Assembly: GCF_012271765.1 (NCBI RefSeq)
Contig: NZ_VRKO01000010.1
Coordinates: forward strand, 318,884-382,883
Origin: Erwinia rhapontici
Lineage (GTDB): Bacteria > Pseudomonadota > Gammaproteobacteria > Enterobacterales > Enterobacteriaceae
Direction: 5' to 3'
Length of the DNA stretch: 64,000 nt
Part shown: positions 38,300 to 47,456 of the stretch, in pieces
How positions within the stretch are numbered: position 1 is the first letter of the stretch
How the letters are laid out: every line of letters starts with the position of its first letter
The notes under the pieces: generated by a model
Database searches by the model: none
What the model was told of the DNA's origin: nothing
Seen by the model: only the letters and a program-made list of their open reading frames with translations
Program-made: the position numbers and the translations under genes

Positions 38300-38326
38300 A
38301 AAACTCCCTGATCTGGGAGTTTTTTT
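38300..38326 (+). terminator. Intrinsic terminator after galE
   Basis: AAAACTCCC (38300-38308), a six-base loop TGATCT, GGGAGTTTT (38315-38323) and further T residues form a textbook rho-independent terminator 25 bases after the galE stop. Confidence 0.9.
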
Positions 38327-38327
38327 G

Positions 38328-38864
38328 TTTGTGGGCTGTGGCAATGGTATATTTTAACCCTCTATATTTCCAATAGTTACTGTAGGTAGAGCGTGCGTAA
38401 GGGAGCACTTGCTAAGGTGAGTTAGAAAATAACCTATCAGTGTTGCTTAATTGTCCATTAAATGTCGAAAGCGTCAAACCCACAAAAAAATAGAGATTAG
38501 GCTTGTATGGTCCAGTACTTAGTATAAAAATTGGCGCTGGATTTTGTGAGGCTTTATGTCTGATTATTTCCAGGACTAATCTGGTTATGAAAAGCACGTC
38601 GAGTGACAGGGTCAGGCTATGCTTGTGTAACGAGGTAAGAGACAGCTATCTGGTGGCTACAGCCAGTGGCGGTAGCGTGGCCAGGCGAAACAGTATGCAC
38701 ATTTGATAACAACAATTCTGGTCATCACCGTATACCTGTTGATGTTATACGCCATAAAAGTACGGCAAAAAATGACTGTGACTTCACCACGCTGTTTGAC
38801 GGCCCAATGACCATCAGCGAGCATTCTTAGCATTATTGATATTAGCCAAAGAGAGAACGACGGC
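38328..38864 (+). other. O-antigen control region (leader) upstream of rmlB
   Basis: The 537 bases from the galE terminator to rmlB hold no convincing gene. They contain a possible -10 (TATAAA, 38523-38528) without a good -35, and a JUMPstart/ops element at 38643-38679. The base composition is lower in GC than galE, like the O-antigen genes. A TTG-started 67-codon frame at 38503-38706 runs through the JUMPstart and is not credible. Confidence 0.6.
38643..38679 (+). promoter_or_regulatory. JUMPstart element with ops core (O-antigen operon)
   Basis: A second JUMPstart-like segment ends in the identical 12-base ops core GGCGGTAGCGTG (38668-38679), 185 bases before the rmlB start. It predicts that the O-antigen operon is a separate RfaH target from the EPS operon. 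Confidence 0.88.
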
Positions 38865-39956
38865 GTGAAAATTCTAGTGACCGGCGGCGCCGGATTTATT
38901 GGTTCAGCAGTAGTTCGCCATATTATTACGCAGACTACAGACAGTGTCGTGAACGTTGATAAACTCACGTATGCGGGCAATCCTGAGTCCGTAGTTGGTG
39001 TCAGCAATGATGCGCGTTATGCTTTTGTACAGGCCGACATCTGTGACAAAGATGCCATTAGTGCGATTTTCAATGAACATCAACCTGATGTGGTAATGCA
39101 TCTGGCGGCTGAAAGCCACGTAGACCGCTCCATCAGCGGCCCGGCTGATTTTATTGAAACCAACATTGTCGGCACTTATATCATGCTGGAGGCAGCGCGC
39201 AGTTACTGGAGCGGGCTGGATTCTACGCGCAAAACGGCTTTCCGTTTCCACCATATTTCCACCGACGAAGTCTACGGAGATTTACCTCATCCGGACGAGA
39301 TGAATGATGACTCAGCTGCGCTGCCATTATTTACCGAAACCACCGCCTATGCACCCAGCAGCCCGTATTCGGCATCAAAAGCCTCCAGTGACCATTTAGT
39401 CCGTGCCTGGCTTCGTACCTACGGTTTGCCAACGATAATTACCAACTGCTCAAACAATTACGGCCCTTATCACTTCCCGGAAAAACTGATCCCTTTAGTG
39501 ATCCTGAATGCACTTGACGGTAAGCCTTTGCCGGTTTACGGACGTGGCGATCAGATCCGCGACTGGTTGTATGTGGAAGACCATGCGCGCGCACTTTATA
39601 CGGTGGTAACAAAGGGTAAGATAGGTGAAACCTACAATATCGGCGGCCATAACGAAAAGCAGAATTTAGAGGTGGTAGAAACCATCTGTGATCTGTTGGA
39701 TGAGATGGTGCCGAAAGCCACTCGCTACCGTGAGCAGATTACCTATGTTGCCGACCGCCCGGGGCACGACCGTCGCTATGCGATTGATGCCTCTAAAATC
39801 AGTCAAGAACTTAACTGGCAACCACAGGAAACATTTGATAGCGGGATCCGCAAGACGGTGCAGTGGTATCTGGACAATACCGAGTGGGTGAGTAACGTCA
39901 AAAGCGGCGCCTATCAGTCATGGATTGAACAGAACTACAGTGAACGTCAGCCATGA
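38865..39956 (+). CDS. rmlB: dTDP-glucose 4,6-dehydratase
   Basis: Second step of dTDP-L-rhamnose synthesis: NAD-dependent dehydration of dTDP-glucose to the 4-keto-6-deoxy sugar. The 363-residue SDR protein has [11 protein letters not shown] (7-17), the catalytic Thr133-Asp134-Glu135 triad (ISTDEVYG), and Tyr168/Lys172 (SPYSASK). It starts at GTG after GAGAGAACG. It is the first gene of the O-antigen operon and its stop overlaps the rmlD ATG by four bases (ATGA). Confidence 0.95.
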   Translation: MKILVTGGAGFIGSAVVRHIITQTTDSVVNVDKLTYAGNPESVVGVSNDARYAFVQADICDKDAISAIFNEHQPDVVMHLAAESHVDRSISGPADFIETNIVGTYIMLEAARSYWSGLDSTRKTAFRFHHISTDEVYGDLPHPDEMNDDSAALPLFTETTAYAPSSPYSASKASSDHLVRAWLRTYGLPTIITNCSNNYGPYHFPEKLIPLVILNALDGKPLPVYGRGDQIRDWLYVEDHARALYTVVTKGKIGETYNIGGHNEKQNLEVVETICDLLDEMVPKATRYREQITYVADRPGHDRRYAIDASKISQELNWQPQETFDSGIRKTVQWYLDNTEWVSNVKSGAYQSWIEQNYSERQP

Positions 39957-40852
39957 ATATTCTGCTGTTCGGTAAAAATGGCCAGGTCGGCTGGGAATTG
40001 CAGCGTGCGCTGGCTCCACTGGGGAACGTTACCGCGCTGGCCACATCATCAACAGAATATTGCGGTGACTTTGCTGATACCAAGGGAATTATCGCTACGA
40101 TCCGCAGCATCCGCCCTGATGTGATTGTGAATGCTGCGGCATATACTGCCGTCGATAAAGCCGAGAGTGAGCCTGAGCAGGCGCATCGGGTCAATGCATT
40201 GACCGTAGAAGCTATTGCTAAAGAGGCCGAATCGCTGAGTGCCTGGCTGGTTCACTATTCGACTGACTACGTGTTTCCGGGACAAGGTGCGCAGGCCTGG
40301 GAAGAAGACGATTCCACTGGGCCGCTTAATGTGTATGGTGCCAGCAAACTGGCCGGTGAGTTGGCCATTCAGCAGTATTGTTCCCGGCATCTGATTTTCC
40401 GCACCAGTTGGGTGTATGCCACCAAAGGTAATAATTTTGCCAAAACGATGCTTCGTCTGGCGAAGCAGCGTGATGAACTGTCAGTGATTAACGATCAGCA
40501 TGGCGCACCAACCGGGGCTGATCTGATCGCGGATTGTACGGCTCATGCTATTACTGCTGCGATGCGCGATCCGTCGGTGGCGGGGTTATATCACCTTGCC
40601 GCAGCGGGCACTACGACCTGGTATGATTACGCTAACGTCGTGTTTGCCGAAGCAAAAGACGCAGGTGTTGAGTTAGTCTTGAAGACGTTACATCCGTTGA
40701 ACACCAGCCACTATCCAACGCCCGCGCAGCGTCCGCTTAACTCCCGGCTGGATACACGTAAATTTCAAAACACGTTTGGTCTGACCTTGCCCGACTGGCA
40801 ACGCGGGGTTCAGCGGATGATGGCTGAGTTAGCCGCGTTTAATGCGCTCTGA
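39953..40852 (+). CDS. rmlD: dTDP-4-dehydrorhamnose reductase
   Basis: Final reduction step of dTDP-L-rhamnose synthesis using NAD(P)H. The 299-residue SDR protein shows [10 protein letters not shown] (7-16), the STDYVFPG strand, and the catalytic Tyr128 and Lys132 ([10 protein letters not shown]), the same positions as in Salmonella RmlD. Translation is probably coupled to rmlB through the ATGA overlap. A 33-base gap precedes rmlA. Its codon use is like the core genome, unlike the AT-rich genes further down. Confidence 0.95.
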   Translation: MNILLFGKNGQVGWELQRALAPLGNVTALATSSTEYCGDFADTKGIIATIRSIRPDVIVNAAAYTAVDKAESEPEQAHRVNALTVEAIAKEAESLSAWLVHYSTDYVFPGQGAQAWEEDDSTGPLNVYGASKLAGELAIQQYCSRHLIFRTSWVYATKGNNFAKTMLRLAKQRDELSVINDQHGAPTGADLIADCTAHAITAAMRDPSVAGLYHLAAAGTTTWYDYANVVFAEAKDAGVELVLKTLHPLNTSHYPTPAQRPLNSRLDTRKFQNTFGLTLPDWQRGVQRMMAELAAFNAL

Positions 40853-40885
40853 CCTCATTAACCCGATATAAATTAGAGATATCTC

Positions 40886-41758
40886 ATGCGTAAAGGAATT
40901 ATTTTGGCAGGGGGGTCTGGAACCCGCCTGTATCCGGTCACTATGGCCGTCAGCAAGCAACTGCTGCCCATCTACGATAAACCCATGATCTACTACCCTC
41001 TCAGCACGCTGATGCTGGCAGGCATTCGCGATATTCTGATTATCAGTACCCCGCAAGATACGCCACGTTTTGAACAGCTGCTGGGCGATGGCAGCCAGTG
41101 GGGGCTTAACCTGCAATACATTGTACAGGAGAGCCCCGATGGCCTGGCACAGGCCTTTATTCTGGGTGAAGAGTTCATTGGTGAAGATAGCTGTGCACTG
41201 GTGTTAGGCGACAATATCTTCTACGGCCACGACCTGCCGAAAGAGCTGCAAGCGGCAGTAAGCCAGACCTCCGGCGCGACGGTATTTGCTTACCATGTTA
41301 ATGATCCTGAGCGTTATGGCGTGGTGGAGTTTGATAAAGACGGCATTGCGGTCTCTCTGGAAGAGAAACCGCTGGAGCCCAAGAGTAACTATGCGGTTAC
41401 CGGGCTCTATTTCTACGACAATAGCGTAGTGGAAATGGCGAAAAGCCTGAAACCGTCACATCGCGGCGAGTTGGAAATTACCGACATCAACCGCCTGTAT
41501 ATGGATCAGGGCAACCTGTCGGTGGCGATGATGGGGCGTGGCTATGCGTGGCTGGATACCGGTACGCACCACAGTCTGATTGAGGCGAGCAACTTTATTC
41601 AGACCATTGAGCAACGTCAGGGCCTGAAAGTCTCCTGCCCGGAAGAAATTGCCTATCGCAAAGGATTTATCGATGCAGAGCAGGTGAAGAAACTGGCTGC
41701 GCCATTAGCGAAGAATGAATATGGGCAGTATCTGCTCAAGATGGTAAAAGGGTATTAA
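40886..41758 (+). CDS. rmlA: Glucose-1-phosphate thymidylyltransferase
   Basis: First and feedback-controlled step of the rhamnose pathway: glucose-1-phosphate plus dTTP gives dTDP-glucose. The 290-residue product has the nucleotidyltransferase loop [20 protein letters not shown] (9-28), the [11 protein letters not shown] strand and the EEKP motif (ISLEEKP-like: [13 protein letters not shown]). It is four bases before rmlC. The rmlBDAC order is the standard enteric one. Confidence 0.96.
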   Translation: MRKGIILAGGSGTRLYPVTMAVSKQLLPIYDKPMIYYPLSTLMLAGIRDILIISTPQDTPRFEQLLGDGSQWGLNLQYIVQESPDGLAQAFILGEEFIGEDSCALVLGDNIFYGHDLPKELQAAVSQTSGATVFAYHVNDPERYGVVEFDKDGIAVSLEEKPLEPKSNYAVTGLYFYDNSVVEMAKSLKPSHRGELEITDINRLYMDQGNLSVAMMGRGYAWLDTGTHHSLIEASNFIQTIEQRQGLKVSCPEEIAYRKGFIDAEQVKKLAAPLAKNEYGQYLLKMVKGY

Positions 41759-41762
41759 TGCT

Positions 41763-42317
41763 ATGAACGTGATTAGAACAGAAATACCGGATGTGCTGAT
41801 TTTTGAGCCTAAAGTGTTCGGGGATGAACGAGGTTTCTTTTTTGAGAGCTTCAGCCAGAAAGTATTTGAAGAAGCAGTAGGCCGTAAGGTGGAGTTTGTG
41901 CAGGATAACCATTCGAAGTCTTCAAAAGGGGTTCTTCGCGGTTTGCATTACCAGGTTGCGCCTCATGCGCAGGGGAAGTTGGTACGTTGTGTAGCGGGTG
42001 AAGTGTTTGATGTGGCAGTAGATATTCGCAAAGGTTCGCCAACCTTTGGTCAGTGGGTAGGAGCGAATCTTTCTGCTGAAAACAAGCACCAGATGTGGAT
42101 CCCTGAGGGATTTGCACATGGTTTTCTGGTATTGAGCGACAGTGCGGAATTTGTTTACAAAACGACTAGTTTTTACGCACCACTTAGTGAAAATTCAATC
42201 CGGTGGAATGATGAATACTTAGCAATTGAATGGCCCATTAATGGTTTGGACTTGGCACTTTCAGCAAAAGATAAGTCGGCTCGAGAGTTTCTAGGAAGTG
42301 TTATTTCCAATAATTAA
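41763..42317 (+). CDS. rmlC: dTDP-4-dehydrorhamnose 3,5-epimerase
   Basis: Double epimerisation of the dTDP-4-keto sugar before the RmlD step. The 184-residue cupin-fold protein shows DERGFFFESFSQ, the catalytic His62 in VLRGLHYQ, and the PEGFAHGFLVLSD strand. The first two thirds have ordinary codon use, while from about 42130 to the end the sequence becomes AT-rich like the following genes, which suggests that the recombination boundary of the O-antigen island lies inside this gene. It is followed by wzx after 24 bases. Confidence 0.94.
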   Translation: MNVIRTEIPDVLIFEPKVFGDERGFFFESFSQKVFEEAVGRKVEFVQDNHSKSSKGVLRGLHYQVAPHAQGKLVRCVAGEVFDVAVDIRKGSPTFGQWVGANLSAENKHQMWIPEGFAHGFLVLSDSAEFVYKTTSFYAPLSENSIRWNDEYLAIEWPINGLDLALSAKDKSAREFLGSVISNN

Positions 42318-42341
42318 TGTTAGGGATGTTTAAACTTAACT

Positions 42342-43631
42342 ATGTTAGATAAAAAATTATTTAAAAACATATTTTCGATGTTCAGCATTCAAGGTTTAAA
42401 TTATCTTATACCTTTAATAACAGTGCCTTACTTGGTAAGGGTTTTAGGAATTAGTGAGTTCGGCACCTATAGTTTGATTCTCGCAGTTATACAATATTTT
42501 GTTATCTTTGGTGATTATGGGTTTAACTTGTCGGCAAGTAGACAAATATCGATAAAAGTTGATGATATTCATGAAGTATCCAAAGTGTTTTTTTCGGTTA
42601 TGTTTTGTAAGGTAGTAATAGCAATATTGGGTTTTTTTATTCTTATTATTAGCTCAACTTTTTATGTGATCATTCGCGAAAACATAATGCTATTTATCAT
42701 TGGCTATACGGTGGTAATTGGTACCACATTCTATCCAATATGGCTTTTTCAAGGCTATGAAATGATGCAATGGATTGCAATTAGCAATTTTTTAGCTAAA
42801 ATTGTAGGTGTTGTAATTATTTTTTCTTTAGTAGAATCAAAACAAGACATCTGGATTGCTCTATTAAGTCAAGGGGTTGTCGGGGTCTTCGCTTCGATAA
42901 TTGCACTATTTAAAGCCTATCATGAGAAATTGCTTGTTCTTGTTTTTCCTGGTTATAATGATATTAAAAAGCAATTGAAACTTGGCTGGAATATATTCAT
43001 TTCTTCATTTTTCGTAAGCCTATATACTACAAGCATTCCAATAATACTAGGGTTTACCTCGGGGGCGGATAGTGTTGGTATATATACTGCAGCTGATAAA
43101 TTGAAGCAAGCTCTCCAGGGGTTGATAGGTCCCGTATCACAAGCAATATATCCACGCAGCAATAGAATTATGATGGAGTCACGCGAAAGAGCATTGAACT
43201 TTGTTAAAAAAATTGGTTTTATTCTTGTAACCCCGATGGTGATCGTAAGTTTCATCGTGACGATAATGTCAGAGGATATTATTAAATTTGTTTTCGGGGC
43301 AGGGCATGTAGGTTCATCTATTGTTCTTGGAATAATAATATGGATTCCACCTATTGTCGCTATTGCTAATCTATTAGGTGTTCAGCTATTGTTACCTATG
43401 GGATTGAGTAAGAAATTTGGTTACTGTTATATTATAGTTGGGCTGATAGGACTTCCCTGCTTGCTGGTGTTATCGAGTTTATACTCATATGTTGGGGTTG
43501 CATATGTTGCAGTATGTGTGGAATTTTCGATAGTCGTTTTATTTTCATTTATTGTCATATCTGAATGCAAAAGATTTAACAAGGGACAAGCTGATGACAT
43601 TGTTATCAATATGCATACCAACAAAAAATAG
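42342..43631 (+). CDS. wzx: O-antigen flippase (Wzx)
   Basis: Polytopic MOP-superfamily flippase moving undecaprenyl-linked O-units across the inner membrane. The 429-residue product has about 12 hydrophobic segments and the typical start NIFSMFSIQGLNYLIPLITV with VPYLVRVLGISEFG, then LFQGYEMM and the late segment LLPMGLSKKFGY. It is the first gene of the clearly AT-rich part of the island. Its 3' end overlaps the start of the next gene by 38 bases. Confidence 0.9.
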   Translation: MLDKKLFKNIFSMFSIQGLNYLIPLITVPYLVRVLGISEFGTYSLILAVIQYFVIFGDYGFNLSASRQISIKVDDIHEVSKVFFSVMFCKVVIAILGFFILIISSTFYVIIRENIMLFIIGYTVVIGTTFYPIWLFQGYEMMQWIAISNFLAKIVGVVIIFSLVESKQDIWIALLSQGVVGVFASIIALFKAYHEKLLVLVFPGYNDIKKQLKLGWNIFISSFFVSLYTTSIPIILGFTSGADSVGIYTAADKLKQALQGLIGPVSQAIYPRSNRIMMESRERALNFVKKIGFILVTPMVIVSFIVTIMSEDIIKFVFGAGHVGSSIVLGIIIWIPPIVAIANLLGVQLLLPMGLSKKFGYCYIIVGLIGLPCLLVLSSLYSYVGVAYVAVCVEFSIVVLFSFIVISECKRFNKGQADDIVINMHTNKK

Positions 43632-44502
43632 AATTAATTATTTAAAAAGAACCATCCAATCTATTATTGATGATGATGTAGACCCAAGTCTGTATGAGAT
43701 TGTTATTTCTGATAACTCAGATAATGATGAAGTCAAAGAGTATATTGAGACTTTAAGCGATAAGAAAATAAAAATCATCTTCTTCAAGAATGAATTGAAA
43801 GGTTTTTACAATTCAGTTAAAGCCTTGTCGTTTGGAACTGGTGATTTTTTAAAGCTACATAATGATTACAGTATGTTCAGCAAGGGATCCTTTAAGTATT
43901 TAGTTGAACTTGTTGAAAGTAACAATACAGCAAAGCCTATTATTTTTTTCTCCAACGGTGAATTAAAATCGAAAGAAATACTAACGGAAGTAAAATCATT
44001 TAATGATTTCATAGCATCTACGAGTTATTTGAACACCTGGAGTTCTGCCTTTTCCATCTGGAAGAGTGATTTTATCAACACGAAGCATGATATTCATTCA
44101 GTTGATTCAATGTTTCCTCATACATCTATAATTTTTAACTGTGTTAAAAATGAATATATTATCTGCAATAAAAAAATTATGGAGAATATTTCAGTAGAAA
44201 AAAAAGGTGGTTATAACATATTTTATAATTTCTGTGTAATATACCTTGAAATGCTGCAGAAGCAAGTAGACTCAAATAAGTTGAAAGCTAAGGTCTTTGA
44301 TAGATTGAAGTCCGATATGCTTTTAAACTTCATCGCGCCATGGTATTTTAAAACTATAACCACTGATAAAGGTTATACATTTGACAACCATAATGCTGAT
44401 TTAATTATCAAAAGAAAATATGGACTTGCTGGGTTGCTGAAAGTTAAAGTCTTGGCATATCTCAGATTATTTAAAGAAAAAATTTATGATTTTGTGCGCT
44501 AA
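43594..44502 (+). CDS. O-antigen glycosyltransferase, family 2-like
   Basis: Probable GT-A glycosyltransferase of 302 residues resembling abequosyltransferase-type enzymes: LLSICIPTKNRINYLKRTIQ at the N-terminus and IVISDNSDNDEV for nucleotide binding. Where relatives have an Asp-rich metal site, this one reads LKLHNDYSMF. I start at ATG 43594 (MTLLSICIP), preceded by AAGGGA; the frame extends back to 43552 inside wzx. The overlap of 38 bases with wzx is longer than elsewhere in the operon. Sugar specificity is unknown. Confidence 0.78.
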   Translation: MTLLSICIPTKNRINYLKRTIQSIIDDDVDPSLYEIVISDNSDNDEVKEYIETLSDKKIKIIFFKNELKGFYNSVKALSFGTGDFLKLHNDYSMFSKGSFKYLVELVESNNTAKPIIFFSNGELKSKEILTEVKSFNDFIASTSYLNTWSSAFSIWKSDFINTKHDIHSVDSMFPHTSIIFNCVKNEYIICNKKIMENISVEKKGGYNIFYNFCVIYLEMLQKQVDSNKLKAKVFDRLKSDMLLNFIAPWYFKTITTDKGYTFDNHNADLIIKRKYGLAGLLKVKVLAYLRLFKEKIYDFVR

Positions 44503-44555
44503 GAGAACAAATAAAACTTTTTGGAAATTTTCTTTATGAGGTTTTATTCTATTTT

Positions 44556-45905
44556 TTGATAGTTAAATTATTGAGGTTAATCTTGGGTAGAAATGTCTCA
44601 TTAAATAATATTCTAAGGTATGCTGGCATATGGCTGGCATTAATAATTGTTTTCGGTGGTGCTTATAAAAGCCCGTTAGGAAACATAAGTACAGCACATA
44701 TTATTGTTATCTGGGCTGCTTTGTTGCTAGCCTGTTATTTAACAACTCCATCACGTGAGTGGGCAAAACTATACATTCTTAATACAAGAAAATACAGATT
44801 GTATTTCTATGTAATGTTCTTAATGTTTATTGTGTCTGCATTTAATTATCTAATAATGAATGTTGGCGATGAGTTTTTTTTTGGTTTGCAAATTAAGCGT
44901 CTTGTATTGGCATTTATTTCATTTCTTTTGTTTCCTATTATACTTAACGCATTGTTATATAGATTAACGCCTAAGCAGATATTTTTTAGTGTATTAACTT
45001 TTATGTTATTCTTGGTAGTATTTAGCCTTCTTCAACTAGGAAGCAGCGACTTCAGAATGTGGTTTCTTGAGAGAACTGCAATAGATGGATATTGGCTTGA
45101 GTGGGCAAAACAGAGTAATAGAGCAATTGGCTTGAAAGCAATGTCAATATGGGATACATCTGTCGCATATTCAATTTTTATTTTTATCTGTTTTGGCGTG
45201 GTTAAAACGAATAAAAAAAATATCTCTAATTTATCTATTTATGTTTTTATTGCAATTACATTTCTTTTAGTTGGTTTGAGCGGCAGGACTGGTTTACTAT
45301 TTCTTTGCTCCTTTGTATTTCTTCTCTGCGTTTTGTATGAAAAAAAAAGCCTGCTATTATTTTTCGCATTAACGCTGTTTCTAATGATATTAATGATTAT
45401 CACTTTATCCGGAAGTGAAGTGATAATTAGGGTCGTTGATTTTGCACTGGAACTTTTCGTTAATGTCATTAATGGTAATTTCCACACAAATTCTACTGAT
45501 GATCTTATTAATAACCACTTATTCATTCCTAACATAAACAATATTGCATTTGGTGAAAATACATTTATTGGTGATGGAGAAGAAGTTCAGTCTGAGATTT
45601 CTCGCTCATCAGATTCATCCTTTGTTATTAATTTTGTAGCCTATGGCATGTTTGGAGTAGTGTGTACTACACTGTTAATGTTGATTAACACTAGAGTGTT
45701 TTTTGATTTTTTCATGCTCACTAAAAAAAATAAATTTTATTATGTTACGCTATTGGTTTGTTTCTTATTATGTTTTGGTCTTTATATCAAAGCATTAGTT
45801 TACATAAGTGCTACTCTTTTGAAAGCGATGATATTTGTTTCAGTTGTCATCAATAGATTTAAAAGCTTTAATGATAGTAATAATAATAAGGTTGATTACC
45901 GATGA
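44556..45905 (+). CDS. wzy: O-antigen polymerase (Wzy), start uncertain
   Basis: Integral-membrane protein of up to 449 residues with about ten to twelve hydrophobic segments and one large periplasmic loop (about 310-360, rich in Asn and Ser), the topology expected of Wzy. It carries the O-antigen ligase/polymerase-like motif FLLVGLSGRTGLLFL. No ATG starts the frame; TTG at 44556 is the first usable codon and GAGG lies about 17 bases upstream, so the true start may be a nearby TTG (44571 or 44583). Its stop overlaps the next ATG (ATGA). Very AT-rich. Confidence 0.8.
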   Translation: MIVKLLRLILGRNVSLNNILRYAGIWLALIIVFGGAYKSPLGNISTAHIIVIWAALLLACYLTTPSREWAKLYILNTRKYRLYFYVMFLMFIVSAFNYLIMNVGDEFFFGLQIKRLVLAFISFLLFPIILNALLYRLTPKQIFFSVLTFMLFLVVFSLLQLGSSDFRMWFLERTAIDGYWLEWAKQSNRAIGLKAMSIWDTSVAYSIFIFICFGVVKTNKKNISNLSIYVFIAITFLLVGLSGRTGLLFLCSFVFLLCVLYEKKSLLLFFALTLFLMILMIITLSGSEVIIRVVDFALELFVNVINGNFHTNSTDDLINNHLFIPNINNIAFGENTFIGDGEEVQSEISRSSDSSFVINFVAYGMFGVVCTTLLMLINTRVFFDFFMLTKKNKFYYVTLLVCFLLCFGLYIKALVYISATLLKAMIFVSVVINRFKSFNDSNNNKVDYR

Positions 45906-46492
45906 GTAAAATTAAAAGAGAAAGGTTGGGTATGATTTCGTTAAGGGTCATTCCTTTCTTTTATAATTTTTTGCGAAATCGTACGTATAGCATGATATTC
46001 AATGCAAAAAATATAAAGGTCGGGCATGGCTTATCCATATCAGGAAGTAAAAATATTTTTATAGGTGAGAATGTTTATTTAGGTAATAACTCTTGGTTGG
46101 ACTCCATTGGCGATGGAGTTATATATATTGGTGATAATGTATCATGTAGTCAGAATGTTCATATTGCTGCGCAATCAACAGTAAAAATAGGTAACGGAGC
46201 ATTGATAGGCAGTGATGTGCTGATCACTGATCATGACCATAAATTTGGTAAATGTTTCGAAAATATTATACCGAAAAAAAGAGGACTTACTGTCAAAGGC
46301 AACACCGAAATTGGTGAGAATGTTTGGCTTGGTGATAACGTTAAGGTCTTATCGGGTGTGACTTTAGGTAAAAATGTGGTTGTAGCTGCAAACTCAGTGG
46401 TGACGAAAAGTTTTTCTGCAGGCTTAGTGATAGGTGGTATTCCAGCCCGCATTTTAGAAAAAAAATCTAATAATTCTCATGGTTTAATATGA
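45902..46492 (+). CDS. O-acetyltransferase of the left-handed beta-helix (hexapeptide) family
   Basis: Predicted acetyl-CoA dependent acetyltransferase of 196 residues modifying an O-unit sugar. The hexapeptide repeats form most of the protein (IGENVYLGNNSWLDSIG, IGDNVSCSQNVHIAAQS, VKIGNGALIGSDVLITDHDH, IGENVWLGDNVKVLSGVTLG), with the catalytic His in the DHDHKFG loop at about 112-114 and the closing NSVVTKS...GIPARIL typical of WcaF/NodL-like enzymes. The start ATG overlaps the wzy stop and its stop overlaps the next ATG, so the three are coupled. Confidence 0.88.
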   Translation: MSKIKRERLGMISLRVIPFFYNFLRNRTYSMIFNAKNIKVGHGLSISGSKNIFIGENVYLGNNSWLDSIGDGVIYIGDNVSCSQNVHIAAQSTVKIGNGALIGSDVLITDHDHKFGKCFENIIPKKRGLTVKGNTEIGENVWLGDNVKVLSGVTLGKNVVVAANSVVTKSFSAGLVIGGIPARILEKKSNNSHGLI

Positions 46493-47415
46493 ATATCGAC
46501 GTAATAGTAGCCACATATAATGGCTTCAATCATATTGAAGAGCAAATATACTCTATCCTTAATCAAACCTACAAAAACATAACCGTTCTTATTCGAGACG
46601 ATGGTTCAACGGATGGTACCATAGATATATTAAAAAAAATATCACTCTCAGATACTCGCGTAAAAATTGTCAAAGATGATATTCAATCTAAAGGTGTAGG
46701 AGAAAACTTCAAACAATTATTAAAACACTGTAACTCCGATTATGTTTTTATTGCAGATCAAGATGATCATTGGCAAGAGGATAAAATTGAGAGATTGTTA
46801 TCCTTTATAAAACGGTGTGATCAAGATCAGCCATTTATTGCATATGCGCCAGGTAGGGTGGTAGATTCAGAACTCAACCCAACAGGGGAACTGACTGATT
46901 ATAGATTGAAAATTGGAAAAGTTCAGGATATGTATCTTATGAATGGAGGTGTCCAGGGGTGTGCCATGGTGATCAATAAACATCTTTACAAACTGGCGTT
47001 AAAAACAAACTTTCATTGGCACATGCACGATCAGGTTTTGAGCTTATATGCAGCCTGTTTTGGTAAAATTTATTTTTGTGAATCACCACTTTTCTTGTAT
47101 AGGCAGCATGATAACAATGTGCTTGGTTTTAACAACTCTACTATGAAAGACAAGATAAAAAGATATATTCACCTTAATAAAGATAGTTTTTTAGTCAACT
47201 ACTCTTCTTACTTACTTTTTAACGAATTTACTTCACTTCTCGGAAATAGTTTGGATCATGAAATCAAGAGGGATATCGATTGCTTTTTAGTTGCAATAAA
47301 TAAAGGCAAACTAAGTACTTTTATTTTTATTTTGAAGAATAAATTGAAATTACAGCATAGTCTAATAAGAGCATTTCTGAAATTAGTTATGGTTAGAAAT
47401 ACAATTGAGCGATAA
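46489..47415 (+). CDS. O-antigen glycosyltransferase family 2, rhamnosyltransferase-like
   Basis: GT-A glycosyltransferase of 308 residues. The motifs are IDVIVATYNGFNHIEEQIYS, VLIRDDGSTDGT and FIADQDDHWQEDKI (metal site near residue 93). The ADQDD form and the GCAMVINKHL / HDQVLSL acceptor segments are typical of rhamnosyltransferases, which fits the rmlBDAC genes in the same operon; this is suggestive, not proof. It overlaps the acetyltransferase stop by four bases. AT-rich. Confidence 0.85.
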   Translation: MNIDVIVATYNGFNHIEEQIYSILNQTYKNITVLIRDDGSTDGTIDILKKISLSDTRVKIVKDDIQSKGVGENFKQLLKHCNSDYVFIADQDDHWQEDKIERLLSFIKRCDQDQPFIAYAPGRVVDSELNPTGELTDYRLKIGKVQDMYLMNGGVQGCAMVINKHLYKLALKTNFHWHMHDQVLSLYAACFGKIYFCESPLFLYRQHDNNVLGFNNSTMKDKIKRYIHLNKDSFLVNYSSYLLFNEFTSLLGNSLDHEIKRDIDCFLVAINKGKLSTFIFILKNKLKLQHSLIRAFLKLVMVRNTIER

Positions 47416-47456
47416 GCTCATTCGAGTTTATAAATAAAAATAAATTGGTGAGTTCA

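Noticed and set aside
38503-38706. 67-codon frame upstream of rmlB
   Set aside because: It starts with TTG, has no ribosome site and runs straight through the JUMPstart/ops element; the region is better explained as leader DNA.
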